Shown piece after piece: positions 1 to 5,523 of a stretch of 7,873 bases of DNA. The notes beneath the pieces are model-generated. The model was given only the letters and a program-made list of their open reading frames with translations, did no database searches and was not told where the DNA came from. The stretch lies in NCBI GenBank assembly GCA_947627805.1, contig CANQXB010000039.1:1-7873 (forward strand), in the 5' to 3' direction. The translations under genes and the position numbers were made by a program. The number at the start of each line of letters is the position of its first letter. Position 1 is the stretch's first letter. This DNA comes from an uncultured Bacilli bacterium. Its GTDB lineage: Bacteria; Bacillota_I; Bacilli_A; RF39; UBA660.

Positions 1-41
1 AAATTTTTATTTTTTTCTTTTTTTCATTTATTTCACTTAAA

Positions 42-69
42 AAGGAGCGACTTTTATTTTTCACTCCTT
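42..69 (-). terminator. Weak hairpin near the left edge, possible terminator
   Basis: AAGGAGCG (42-49) can pair with CACTCCTT (62-69) with one mismatch around a 12-base T-rich loop. Read on the minus strand the closing arm runs into five T, which is the form of a weak intrinsic terminator. No minus-strand gene to its right is seen that would use it. On the plus strand no T tract follows. Bases 1-36 are very T-rich and could be the tail of a gene that ended just before the window. The role is uncertain. Confidence 0.3.
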
Positions 70-108
70 AAAACTGAAAGGGATTTGTCAACTATCTCTA
101 AGAAAATA

Positions 109-137
109 TTTAAAAATTAAAATATCTGTGTTATGAT
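109..137 (+). promoter_or_regulatory. Extended -10 promoter for the first gene
   Basis: TGTTATGAT (129-137) is an extended -10 element (TGn followed by TATGAT, 5 of 6 to TATAAT). A weak -35, TTTAAA (109-114), lies 17 bp upstream. The predicted transcription start is near 144, only a couple of bases before the GAGGTG Shine-Dalgarno at 146-151. Confidence 0.6.
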
Positions 138-157
138 TATGCTATGAGGTGTTTACT

Positions 158-1015
158 ATGGGCTCAAGAATGACAAAGTACTATGATGCAGATAATGAAG
201 AAGTCTTAACGCGTTATCATCGTAATGAAGAATTATATAAAGAAATTAGCAAAAATGAAATAGATAATTTTGAAATAAAAAGTAATTCGACTTTACTTGG
301 GGAAAACAAAAATGAAATTGATGTGGAAAAGATTAAAAAAATATTAGATACTAAGTATAATGAACCTGTTCAAAGAAAAAGTATTCGCCTAGAGGTCGAA
401 GAAGAAGAGGAAGAAGAAGTCGAAGATACTAAAGAATATGATATTAATGTGGTTTTAGAAAAAGCCAAAGAAGAAAAACACGAAAGTTATGAAGAAGAAA
501 GATTAAAAAGATTAAGAAATACCCAATTTGATATTTTAAATAATTTAAATGTTAATACTTTGGAAGAAAAAGAAGATGAAGAAGATGCTCATGAAGAATT
601 TACTGATTCCGAAGTTATAAAAACTAGTAATGAGTCTTTTGAAGAAGAGAATTTAAAAACTTTAATTAACACCATAGCTTTTAATGAAAATAAAAATAAA
701 GATAAAGATATAAGTAATTCTTTAGATATTTTAAGTGATTTAAAAGGTGATGAAAATACCGAAGTTTTAGATGGTTTAAAAGAAGAAATAGAAGAAAAAC
801 TAGATACTGAAGAAATAGAAACTACCCATTCTGATATGACTAATTCCTTTTATACTTCATCTAATGCTTTAAAGCAAAAAGATTTTGAAGATTTAGATGA
901 TTTTAAAAATGATGTTGAAGTAAGTGGTGTCTTTTTAAAAGTTGTCATTATTATAATTGCTCTAGTCTTTTTAGTAGGAGTGGGCTTATTAATTAAATCG
1001 CTTTATTTTTCATAA
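158..1015 (+). CDS. Acidic tail-anchored membrane protein of unknown function
   Basis: I do not recognise this 285-residue protein. It has no N-terminal signal. Residues 1-255 are hydrophilic and strongly acidic, with a run of seven Glu (residues 81-87) and several Glu/Lys-rich stretches likely to form charged helices. A single hydrophobic segment at about residues 257-279 is followed by only a few residues, so the protein is predicted to be tail-anchored with its bulk in the cytoplasm. The ATG at 158 is chosen because GAGGTG lies 6 bases upstream; a GTG at 149 in the same frame would fall inside that ribosome site. yunB follows after 8 bp, so the two are probably co-transcribed. A role in sporulation is only inferred from this neighbour. 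Orthologue comparison would be needed to name it. Confidence 0.8.
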   Translation: MGSRMTKYYDADNEEVLTRYHRNEELYKEISKNEIDNFEIKSNSTLLGENKNEIDVEKIKKILDTKYNEPVQRKSIRLEVEEEEEEEVEDTKEYDINVVLEKAKEEKHESYEEERLKRLRNTQFDILNNLNVNTLEEKEDEEDAHEEFTDSEVIKTSNESFEEENLKTLINTIAFNENKNKDKDISNSLDILSDLKGDENTEVLDGLKEEIEEKLDTEEIETTHSDMTNSFYTSSNALKQKDFEDLDDFKNDVEVSGVFLKVVIIIIALVFLVGVGLLIKSLYFS

Positions 1016-1026
1016 AATATAATATG
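1011..1026 (+). promoter_or_regulatory. Start-proximal -10-like motif, possible leaderless start of yunB
   Basis: CATAAAAT (1011-1018) lies 5 bases before the yunB ATG and no Shine-Dalgarno is present in the preceding 30 bases. TAAAAT inside it matches a sigma-A -10 at 5 of 6. The 8-mer also matches the mother-cell sigma-E -10 consensus CATACAAT at 7 of 8. In either reading transcription would begin at or next to the ATG. No convincing -35 is visible, and the motif overlaps the stop codon of the upstream gene, so translational coupling is an alternative. Confidence 0.4.
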
Positions 1027-1764
1027 AAGAAATTAAGAACTAGAAAAAGAAAAAATAATACAATATTAAAGTTAATTAGTATTGTATTTTTTTGGGCCTT
1101 TTTGGTAAGTATTCTTTTATTTCTTTGGTGGGGAAAAGAGATAAGTAAAAATATTTCTTTATTTATAGAAGAAAAAACTAATAAAGTTATTTATGATTTT
1201 TTTACTAATTTAATTACTGATGAAGTAATTAATGAAAAGAATATTAATAATATCTTAAATGTTGTGAAAGATAAAGAAGGCAATATTCTAGCGGTTAATT
1301 ATGATTTAGAAAAAACTTATGCTATTTTAACTGAAGTATCTATAATGTTAAAAGAAAGTATTGCCAATTTAGAAAATGGGCAAATAGATGTTAAAACATA
1401 TGATAAGTATTTAGAAAGTAGTCCTTATGGTTTAATTTTAAATGTTCCTCTTTTTCTAAATAGCTCTAATGTTTTTTTAAACAATTTAGGTCCTAAAATT
1501 CCGGTTAAAATAAATATTAGTGAAAATCTTTTGACTAATGTTAAAACTAAAGTAACGGATTATGGTTTTAATAATGCTTTACTAGAAGTTTATATTACGG
1601 TAGAGATGGATAAGTTAATTATTACCCCTTTAAATAAAGAAATACCTAAATTACATTATGATATTTTAGTATCTTCTTTAGTTGTAAATGGGAAAGTACC
1701 TGAATTCTATGGTAATTCTTTAGAAACTTTTTCTAACATTTTGTATCTTCCAATGGCTATTTAA
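1024..1764 (+). CDS. yunB: Sporulation protein YunB
   Basis: This 246-residue protein matches the Spore_YunB family over its length. A basic N-terminus (residues 1-15) precedes one membrane helix (about 15-36), and the rest should lie outside the cytoplasmic membrane. Family hallmarks are NLGPKIPVK (154-162), TKVTDYGFNNALLEVYI (175-191) and VNGKVPEFYG (221-230). In Bacillus, YunB is known as a mother-cell sporulation protein needed for normal spore formation; its molecular action is not well defined. Length is normal for the family. It follows the acidic tail-anchored gene by 8 bp. It has no Shine-Dalgarno, and a -10-like motif sits 5 bases before the ATG, so it may be expressed separately during sporulation. 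Its presence argues that this lineage forms spores or did so recently. Confidence 0.88.
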   Translation: MKKLRTRKRKNNTILKLISIVFFWAFLVSILLFLWWGKEISKNISLFIEEKTNKVIYDFFTNLITDEVINEKNINNILNVVKDKEGNILAVNYDLEKTYAILTEVSIMLKESIANLENGQIDVKTYDKYLESSPYGLILNVPLFLNSSNVFLNNLGPKIPVKINISENLLTNVKTKVTDYGFNNALLEVYITVEMDKLIITPLNKEIPKLHYDILVSSLVVNGKVPEFYGNSLETFSNILYLPMAI

Positions 1765-1779
1765 TTATGTTATAATTAA
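1748..1779 (+). promoter_or_regulatory. Extended -10 promoter within an AT palindrome
   Basis: TGTTATAAT (1768-1776) is a perfect extended -10 element just after the yunB stop. The -35 at 17 bp spacing is poor (TTCCAA, 1748-1753). The -10 lies in a perfect inverted repeat, TTAATTAT (1761-1768), GTT, ATAATTAA (1772-1779). The predicted start near 1783 directly abuts the AGGGTGAG ribosome site (1783-1790) of the next gene. No terminator is seen between yunB and this promoter, so read-through is also likely. Confidence 0.65.
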
Positions 1780-1793
1780 ACTAGGGTGAGAGT

Positions 1794-2618
1794 GTGAAAC
1801 CATTTGTTAATATCGCATTTGATAAAGCAATTAATGATTATTTGGCTAGCAAAGATAAACCAAATAGTCTTCTTTATAATTCCTTTTTAGTGGTTGTAGT
1901 GCGGTTACTTATTAATATTTATGGGGAAGCTGATATTATTAATCCTTTTAAAACGAATAATGAATCGGCTTTAGATAGTAATCTAATGCGTTTTGGAGCT
2001 AAGGATGAAGAGATAATTAATTTAAAAAGATTAATAGATGGTTATTTGCAAATTGAAAAGAAAAATAATGCTTCCGTTAAAAGAGAAATTAATCCTTATT
2101 TTGTCGAAGTTCAAAAATGTATTATTGATTTATTTAATTTAAAAAGAATTAATTTTACTTATAGTGATGAAGATATTAAAGAATTTTTTGATTTATTATA
2201 TACTCCTGGAACTAGTGATTATTTAAGAATATCAGAAAATTTTCGAAATACGGAAGATCCTTATGAAATAGCGGAATATTATAAAGAAGCTATGCAAATA
2301 CCTGTTAAAGAAGAAAAAAAGGAAGATAAAGATTTATTAGGTTTTGATGTTTATAAATTATTTAATGTTAGTATTGCTGATTTAAGTAAAATGGAAAATG
2401 AAGATGTTAACAAATTAAATAAAGAAATATATGAATCTTTAGATATTAAAGAAAATGCTATTAATAAAGATTATTTATTAGGAGAAAAAATAAAAGAATT
2501 AAAAAGGGAAAGAAATTTAATAACAACCGGCAATGGTTATGTTGATATCTTACTTGTAATGGGTATAATTATTACAACTATTATGGTAATATCAATATTT
2601 GGCATTATGGTTTTCTAG
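1794..2618 (+). CDS. Second tail-anchored membrane protein of unknown function
   Basis: I do not recognise this 274-residue protein. Residues 1-165 look like a helical, fairly conserved-type domain with a hydrophobic patch near 29-42. Residues 168-245 are rich in Lys and Glu. A membrane helix at about 249-273 ends the protein, so it is predicted to be tail-anchored with a cytoplasmic N-terminal domain, the same topology as the gene before yunB but without sequence likeness that I can see. The GTG start at 1794 is chosen because AGGGTGAG (1783-1790) lies just upstream and the frame opens there. Its stop codon overlaps the strong ribosome site of yutD, 12 bp downstream, so the two form an operon. 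Its place between yunB and yutD suggests, but does not show, a role in spore development or envelope biology. Confidence 0.8.
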   Translation: MKPFVNIAFDKAINDYLASKDKPNSLLYNSFLVVVVRLLINIYGEADIINPFKTNNESALDSNLMRFGAKDEEIINLKRLIDGYLQIEKKNNASVKREINPYFVEVQKCIIDLFNLKRINFTYSDEDIKEFFDLLYTPGTSDYLRISENFRNTEDPYEIAEYYKEAMQIPVKEEKKEDKDLLGFDVYKLFNVSIADLSKMENEDVNKLNKEIYESLDIKENAINKDYLLGEKIKELKRERNLITTGNGYVDILLVMGIIITTIMVISIFGIMVF

Positions 2619-2630
2619 GGGGAGTTAGAT

Positions 2631-2915
2631 ATGAAAATACATGAAAAAGATTATGAAATAGTAAAAGATTATGGTGATACCATAAGAGATTTAGATTTAG
2701 AAGAAATTGTAACAGATTATTATGATAATTTTGATTATATTGTTGGAGATTGGGCCTATGGTAAAGTAAGATTAAAAGGCTTTTATGAAGAAGGACATAA
2801 AAATTTAAAATCCCATAATAATATTAAGAATTTAGATGATTATTTAAAAAATAATTGTGCATATGGTTGCAAGTATTTTGTTTTAAAAAAGCGAAAAGAA
2901 GATAAAGAGAGTTGA
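2631..2915 (+). CDS. yutD: YutD-like domain protein
   Basis: This 94-residue protein belongs to the YutD family (DUF1027), small cytoplasmic proteins of Bacilli whose function is not established. The signature FDYIVGDWAYGKVRLKGFY (34-52) and the C-terminal part with LDDYL (68-72), NCAYGC (75-80) and YFVLKK (82-87) match the family in order and spacing. Two cysteines, C76 and C80, are spaced CxxxC. Length is normal to slightly short. The ATG follows a strong GGGGGAG (2618-2624), whose first base is the last base of the upstream stop codon, so translation is probably coupled to the tail-anchored gene. The TGA stop overlaps the -35 of the next promoter. In B. subtilis yutD lies close to yunB as well, which supports the assignment. 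Confidence 0.88.
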   Translation: MKIHEKDYEIVKDYGDTIRDLDLEEIVTDYYDNFDYIVGDWAYGKVRLKGFYEEGHKNLKSHNNIKNLDDYLKNNCAYGCKYFVLKKRKEDKES

Positions 2916-2940
2916 AAAACAATATTAGTTTTGTTATAAT
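2912..2940 (+). promoter_or_regulatory. Strong promoter for the proline-rich protein gene
   Basis: TTGAAA (2912-2917) and TATAAT (2935-2940) are separated by exactly 17 bp, and TG at 2932-2933 makes the -10 extended. It is among the best sigma-A promoters in the window. The -35 overlaps the yutD stop codon. The predicted start is near 2947, giving a leader of about 24 bases. Confidence 0.8.
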
Positions 2941-2970
2941 GTTAAAGTAGAAAAGGGTTGACGAAGGAAT

Positions 2971-3849
2971 ATGAGTAAAATAAAATTAAATTTAGTTTCA
3001 GGAGCCATAGTAGAAAAGCCTTTAATATGTGCTTTTAAAGCTAATAATATAGAATATGTTGTTTTAGATAATGAAATGAATGGGTCAATGGGGTTACCAA
3101 TTATTTTAGTTTGTAAATTAGAAAATGGTAAACTTATTAAAATTGTTGACCAAAATGAATGGCAAATTGTTAAAGAATATTTAAAAAATATTATTGCGGG
3201 TAGTCAAGTAGAACTTGTAAGAGTAGCTAGTGAAATGCCTGCTGATGATATTTATTATACCCAACTTACTTTGCCACTTCCTTCCTTTGATGCCTTAAAA
3301 AATGCTTATAAGATTGAAGATGGTAGTGCTAGTGATTCTGAAGTTGGTGCTACTCCTGTTGAACCAGGAGGAATGGAAGCTGCTCCAGTAGAGCCAAGTG
3401 TTACTCCTGAGCCTGTAAATCCAACCCCAATCAAAGAGCCAGCACCTCAAGATATAGTTATGCCAACACCAGAAGCAGTAAGTCCCGTTACTCCGAGTCC
3501 TATGGAAGCTCCAACTACGGAAGTTACACCAACTCCGGTAAGTGAACCAGTGGTACCAAATCCTATGGGACCGGCAATTGATTTAGGTATAAATCCTCCA
3601 AGTAATGATGTTCCTGTAAGTCCTGTTACTCCTGAGGTAAGTCCTGTGGAAGCACCTCAAGCACCAGTTATGCCAACAATTGAGCCTGTGAGTCCGGTTG
3701 CTCCTTCTGAGCCAGCCGTAACTCCAGTTGAATCTCCTGCATCTAATGATAATGTCTTCCAAGAACAAAAAGAAGCTTTTATGCAAGCTTGCGAGAATAT
3801 GTTTGATGCTCTAGTTCAAAAATTTGAAAGAGAACTTGAAAAGAAATAA
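2971..3849 (+). CDS. Two-domain protein with long Pro/Val/Glu/Thr-rich linker
   Basis: This 292-residue protein is not recognised as a named family. Residues 1-112 form a compact, probably beta-rich domain; the layout with an EYVVLDNE strand (28-35), an NGKLIKIVD strand (52-60) and a helix (64-75) loosely recalls DUF1292/YrzB proteins, but this is weak. Residues 127-257 are a low-complexity linker built from short PV, TP, EP and SPVTP units and must be disordered. Residues 262-292 are a charged amphipathic helix, perhaps an oligomerisation segment. There is no signal peptide, membrane helix or LPXTG, so the protein should be cytoplasmic. GAAGGA (2963-2968) is only 2 bases from the ATG, a tight ribosome site. 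The linker DNA is clearly richer in G+C than its surroundings because of its proline and alanine codons. The gene stands alone between a strong promoter and a terminator. Confidence 0.82.
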   Translation: MSKIKLNLVSGAIVEKPLICAFKANNIEYVVLDNEMNGSMGLPIILVCKLENGKLIKIVDQNEWQIVKEYLKNIIAGSQVELVRVASEMPADDIYYTQLTLPLPSFDALKNAYKIEDGSASDSEVGATPVEPGGMEAAPVEPSVTPEPVNPTPIKEPAPQDIVMPTPEAVSPVTPSPMEAPTTEVTPTPVSEPVVPNPMGPAIDLGINPPSNDVPVSPVTPEVSPVEAPQAPVMPTIEPVSPVAPSEPAVTPVESPASNDNVFQEQKEAFMQACENMFDALVQKFERELEKK

Positions 3850-3851
3850 TT

Positions 3852-3877
3852 AAACTGAAAGAAATTTCGGTTTTTTT
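3852..3877 (+). terminator. Intrinsic terminator after the proline-rich protein gene
   Basis: AAACTGAAA (3852-3860) pairs with TTTCGGTTT (3865-3873), with one G-U pair, around a GAAA loop. Seven T follow at 3871-3877. It starts two bases after the stop codon. It isolates the upstream gene from yutH. Confidence 0.85.
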
Positions 3878-3894
3878 CATATGATGATAATATG
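3878..3894 (+). promoter_or_regulatory. Start-proximal -10-like motif, possible leaderless start of yutH
   Basis: CATATGAT (3878-3885) lies 6 bases before the ATG at 3892, and no Shine-Dalgarno occurs between the terminator and the start. TATGAT matches a sigma-A -10 at 5 of 6; CATATGAT matches the sigma-E -10 consensus CATACAAT at 6 of 8. Transcription would start at the ATG. The arrangement closely copies that at yunB (1011-1026). A -35 is not clear because the terminator stem occupies that position. Confidence 0.45.
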
Positions 3895-4812
3895 AAAGAT
3901 ATCATCAATTATAATTATAATTTTGATTTACAAGAAGTAGAGGAAAAAGGTAATAATGCTTACTTCTCTTATTTTGGTGAAGACTATTATTTTGTTTTTT
4001 TTAATCGAACGCAAGAAGAATTAGTTGATATATTAAAAGTTATTCAAGAATTAAAAGAAAAAGGAATTAGAGTTCATGATATTTTATTAAATAGATTTGG
4101 TAATTCTTTAACTAAAGTAGGAGATAACTATTATCTTTTACTTAAACTAAATATGAATAAAGATGAAGAAATTAATTTTATTAGTATAGTAGAGTATGCT
4201 GATAAATTAAAATTAAATAGTCTAAATAGTAAATTATATCGTAATAATTGGGGTGAACTTTGGAGTAAAAAAATCGATTATTTTGAATATCAAATTAAAG
4301 AATTAGGTAAAGATAAAAAAGTTATTTTAGATTCTTTTAGTTATTATATTGGTCTAGCTGAAAATGCCATTTGTTATGTTAATAAAATAAATAAAGTTAT
4401 GAGTTTAAGTGAAAATGATAATGTAACTTTATCACATCGGAGAATTTTTTTTCCTAATATGGCTTTAAATTATTTAAATCCTTTAAGTTTTATTTTTGAT
4501 TTAGAAGTAAGAGATATTGCTAGTTTTTTAAAAGGGGAATTTTTTAAAGGGGAAGATAGTTTTTTAGATTTACAAACTTATTTAAAAATTAAAAAATTAA
4601 CTCCTTATAGTTACCATATGTTATATGCGAGACTTTTGTACCCTTCATATTATTTTGATATATATGAAGTAGTAATGAATAATAATGGTAATGAAGAAGA
4701 GCTAATTCCTATTATAAATAAAGTTTCTGATTATGAATTATTTTTAAAAAAAGCTTACTTAGAAATAAGTAAGTATACTAATTTAGAAAGAGTAGATTGG
4801 CTTTTAAAATGA
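3892..4812 (+). CDS. yutH: YutH-like spore coat-associated protein (CotS kinase-fold family)
   Basis: This 306-residue protein looks like YutH, a member of the CotS group of spore-coat proteins that share the fold of aminoglycoside/choline kinases. Supporting stretches are WGELWSKKIDYFEYQIKELG (120-139), YYIGLAENAICYVN (151-164), SHRRIFFPNMALNY (181-194), FIFDLEVRDIASFL (200-213) and YHMLYARLLYPSYYFDIYE (241-259). The catalytic-loop HGD of active relatives reads SHRR here, and the metal-site DFD-like position reads DLE, so phosphotransfer activity is doubtful and a structural or binding role in the spore coat is more likely. There is no signal or membrane helix. It lacks a Shine-Dalgarno and follows a terminator directly. 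Its TGA abuts the stop of the convergent nfuA gene. In B. subtilis yutH is also next to the NifU-like gene yutI. The family call rests on remembered motifs plus this context. Confidence 0.75.
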   Translation: MKDIINYNYNFDLQEVEEKGNNAYFSYFGEDYYFVFFNRTQEELVDILKVIQELKEKGIRVHDILLNRFGNSLTKVGDNYYLLLKLNMNKDEEINFISIVEYADKLKLNSLNSKLYRNNWGELWSKKIDYFEYQIKELGKDKKVILDSFSYYIGLAENAICYVNKINKVMSLSENDNVTLSHRRIFFPNMALNYLNPLSFIFDLEVRDIASFLKGEFFKGEDSFLDLQTYLKIKKLTPYSYHMLYARLLYPSYYFDIYEVVMNNNGNEEELIPIINKVSDYELFLKKAYLEISKYTNLERVDWLLK

Positions 4813-5037
4813 TTAAAGGGGAACATTAATAATAGCTTCAATTTCGGGAACTTCACTTTGAAGCATTGTAAGAAGATTATCATTAATCGTTATATCTTGA
4901 CCTAAACAATTAGAACAAGCTCCATAAAGTTTGACATAGACAATTTTATCTTCATATTTTATAAATTCAATGTCGCCCCCATCCATATTTAAATAAGGTC
5001 TTATATTTTCAATCATTTCTTTTATTTTTTCTTCCAT
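4813..5037 (-). CDS. nfuA: NifU-like Fe-S cluster scaffold/carrier protein (Nfu/YutI type)
   Basis: A single NifU C-terminal domain of about 75 residues. The family signature MDGGDIEFI lies near the N-terminus and GACSNC provides the paired CxxC cysteines that, in a homodimer, hold a 4Fe-4S cluster for delivery to apoproteins. The length is normal for the short Nfu proteins of Bacilli such as YutI. I choose the ATG at 5037, preceded by GAGATGA (5048-5042) at 5 bases; an ATG three codons earlier (5046) lies inside that ribosome site and is the alternative. A TTTACA-17-TATAAT promoter sits upstream. The gene is convergent with yutH with no base between the stop codons and divergent from the S1 protein gene. 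It is the housekeeping gene in this part of the window. Confidence 0.9.
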   Translation of the reverse strand: MEEKIKEMIENIRPYLNMDGGDIEFIKYEDKIVYVKLYGACSNCLGQDITINDNLLTMLQSEVPEIEAIINVPL

Positions 5038-5056
5038 TTTCGTCATCTCATTTATA

Positions 5057-5085
5057 ATTATAAAAAATATTAAATTACTTGTAAA
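5057..5085 (-). promoter_or_regulatory. Sigma-A promoter of nfuA
   Basis: On the minus strand TTTACA (5085-5080) and TATAAT (5062-5057) are separated by exactly 17 bp. The predicted start near 5050 lies about two bases before the GAGATGA ribosome site, giving a leader of about 13 bases to the ATG at 5037. Confidence 0.75.
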
Positions 5086-5096
5086 GGCATTTTACA
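5080..5096. promoter_or_regulatory. Inverted repeat over the nfuA -35, candidate operator
   Basis: TGTAAAGGCATTTTACA is a perfect 6-bp inverted repeat with a 5-bp centre. Its left arm is the nfuA -35 element read on the minus strand. It lies in the 112-bp space between the divergent nfuA and S1 starts. It may bind a regulator, or it may simply reflect two back-to-back -35 hexamers (TTTACA on each strand), although no good -10 follows the plus-strand copy. Confidence 0.35.
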
Positions 5097-5101
5097 TTTC
5101 C

Positions 5102-5131
5102 TTAAAAATATCTTTTAAAATGTGATATAAT
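5102..5131 (+). promoter_or_regulatory. Extended -10 promoter for the S1-domain gene
   Basis: TGATATAAT (5123-5131) is a perfect extended -10. The -35 is weak (TTAAAA, 5102-5107, 18-bp spacing). The predicted start is near 5138, so the ATG at 5141 would be practically leaderless while the ATG at 5150 would have a 12-base leader starting with GAGATGG. Confidence 0.7.
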
Positions 5132-5149
5132 GGAAGAGAGATGGTTTTT

Positions 5150-5506
5150 ATGAGCGAGGAGTATAAAGTTGGAGATATAATAAAAGGCCAAGTAACGGGT
5201 ATTGAAAAATATGGAATATTTGTTAATATTGACCCTTGGTATGATGGATTAATTCATATATCAGAAGTATCTGATTCTTTTGTTAGAGATATTCATGATT
5301 TTGTTAAAATAGGCGAAACAATTTATTGCCAAATTTTGGATGTTAATGAAGATAATTTACAACTAAAGTTATCTATTAAAAATATTAATTATAAAGCTAA
5401 TAATTCTAATAATCCTATTAAAGAAACGAGAAAAGGTTTTTTACCATTAAAAGAACAACTACCTATATGGTTAGAAGAAAAAGTTAAAATCTATCAAAAA
5501 AATTAA
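5150..5506 (+). CDS. cvfD: S1-domain RNA-binding protein, CvfD/YugI (GSP13) type
   Basis: A 118-residue protein with one S1 (OB-fold) domain at about residues 5-77, seen in VGDIIKGQVTGIEKYGIFV (7-25), DGLIHISEVSD (32-42) and LQLKLSIK (70-77). After a short Asn-rich linker the C-terminus has GFLPLKEQLPIWLEE (96-110), the tail that marks the CvfD/YugI/general stress protein 13 group rather than ribosomal protein S1. Members bind RNA and associate with ribosomes, and CvfD acts as a post-transcriptional regulator in streptococci. I place the start at 5150 because GAGATGG (5138-5144) precedes it at 5 bases and the family typically begins 'MS..YKVGD'; an in-frame ATG at 5141 is the alternative. It is divergent from nfuA and ends in a hairpin shared with the convergent XRE gene. 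Confidence 0.88.
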   Translation: MSEEYKVGDIIKGQVTGIEKYGIFVNIDPWYDGLIHISEVSDSFVRDIHDFVKIGETIYCQILDVNEDNLQLKLSIKNINYKANNSNNPIKETRKGFLPLKEQLPIWLEEKVKIYQKN

Positions 5507-5523
5507 CGGTGTTACCGTTTTTT
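5505..5523. terminator. Bidirectional terminator shared by the S1 and XRE genes
   Basis: AACGGT (5505-5510) pairs perfectly with ACCGTT (5514-5519) around GTT. On the plus strand six T begin at the end of the right arm (5518-5523), and on the minus strand a T tract follows two bases after the stem (5502-5494, with the opposing A run). The first arm contains the last bases of the S1 stop codon, and the loop and second arm contain the XRE stop codon. Confidence 0.8.

Noticed and set aside
149..157. GTG at 149 as the start of the first gene
   Set aside because: It would begin inside the GAGGTG ribosome site that is correctly spaced for the ATG at 158, and it falls only about 5 bases after the predicted transcription start.
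3583..3786. Minus-strand open frame of 67 codons inside the proline-rich gene
   Set aside because: It mirrors the codons of the Pro/Val/Thr linker, gives a composition rich in Arg, Trp and Asn unlike the other proteins, and has no ribosome site or family likeness. It is a shadow of the real gene.
2913..4812. Mycoplasma-type code with TGA as Trp
   Set aside because: yutD and yutH end at TGA at the expected family lengths, all Trp codons are TGG, and no gene here needs TGA to be read through.
4835..4864. Inverted repeat GCTTCAA...TTGAAGC inside nfuA, possible terminator for yutH
   Set aside because: The 7-bp arms are 16 bases apart and no T run follows on either strand; it lies in conserved coding sequence and is probably chance.
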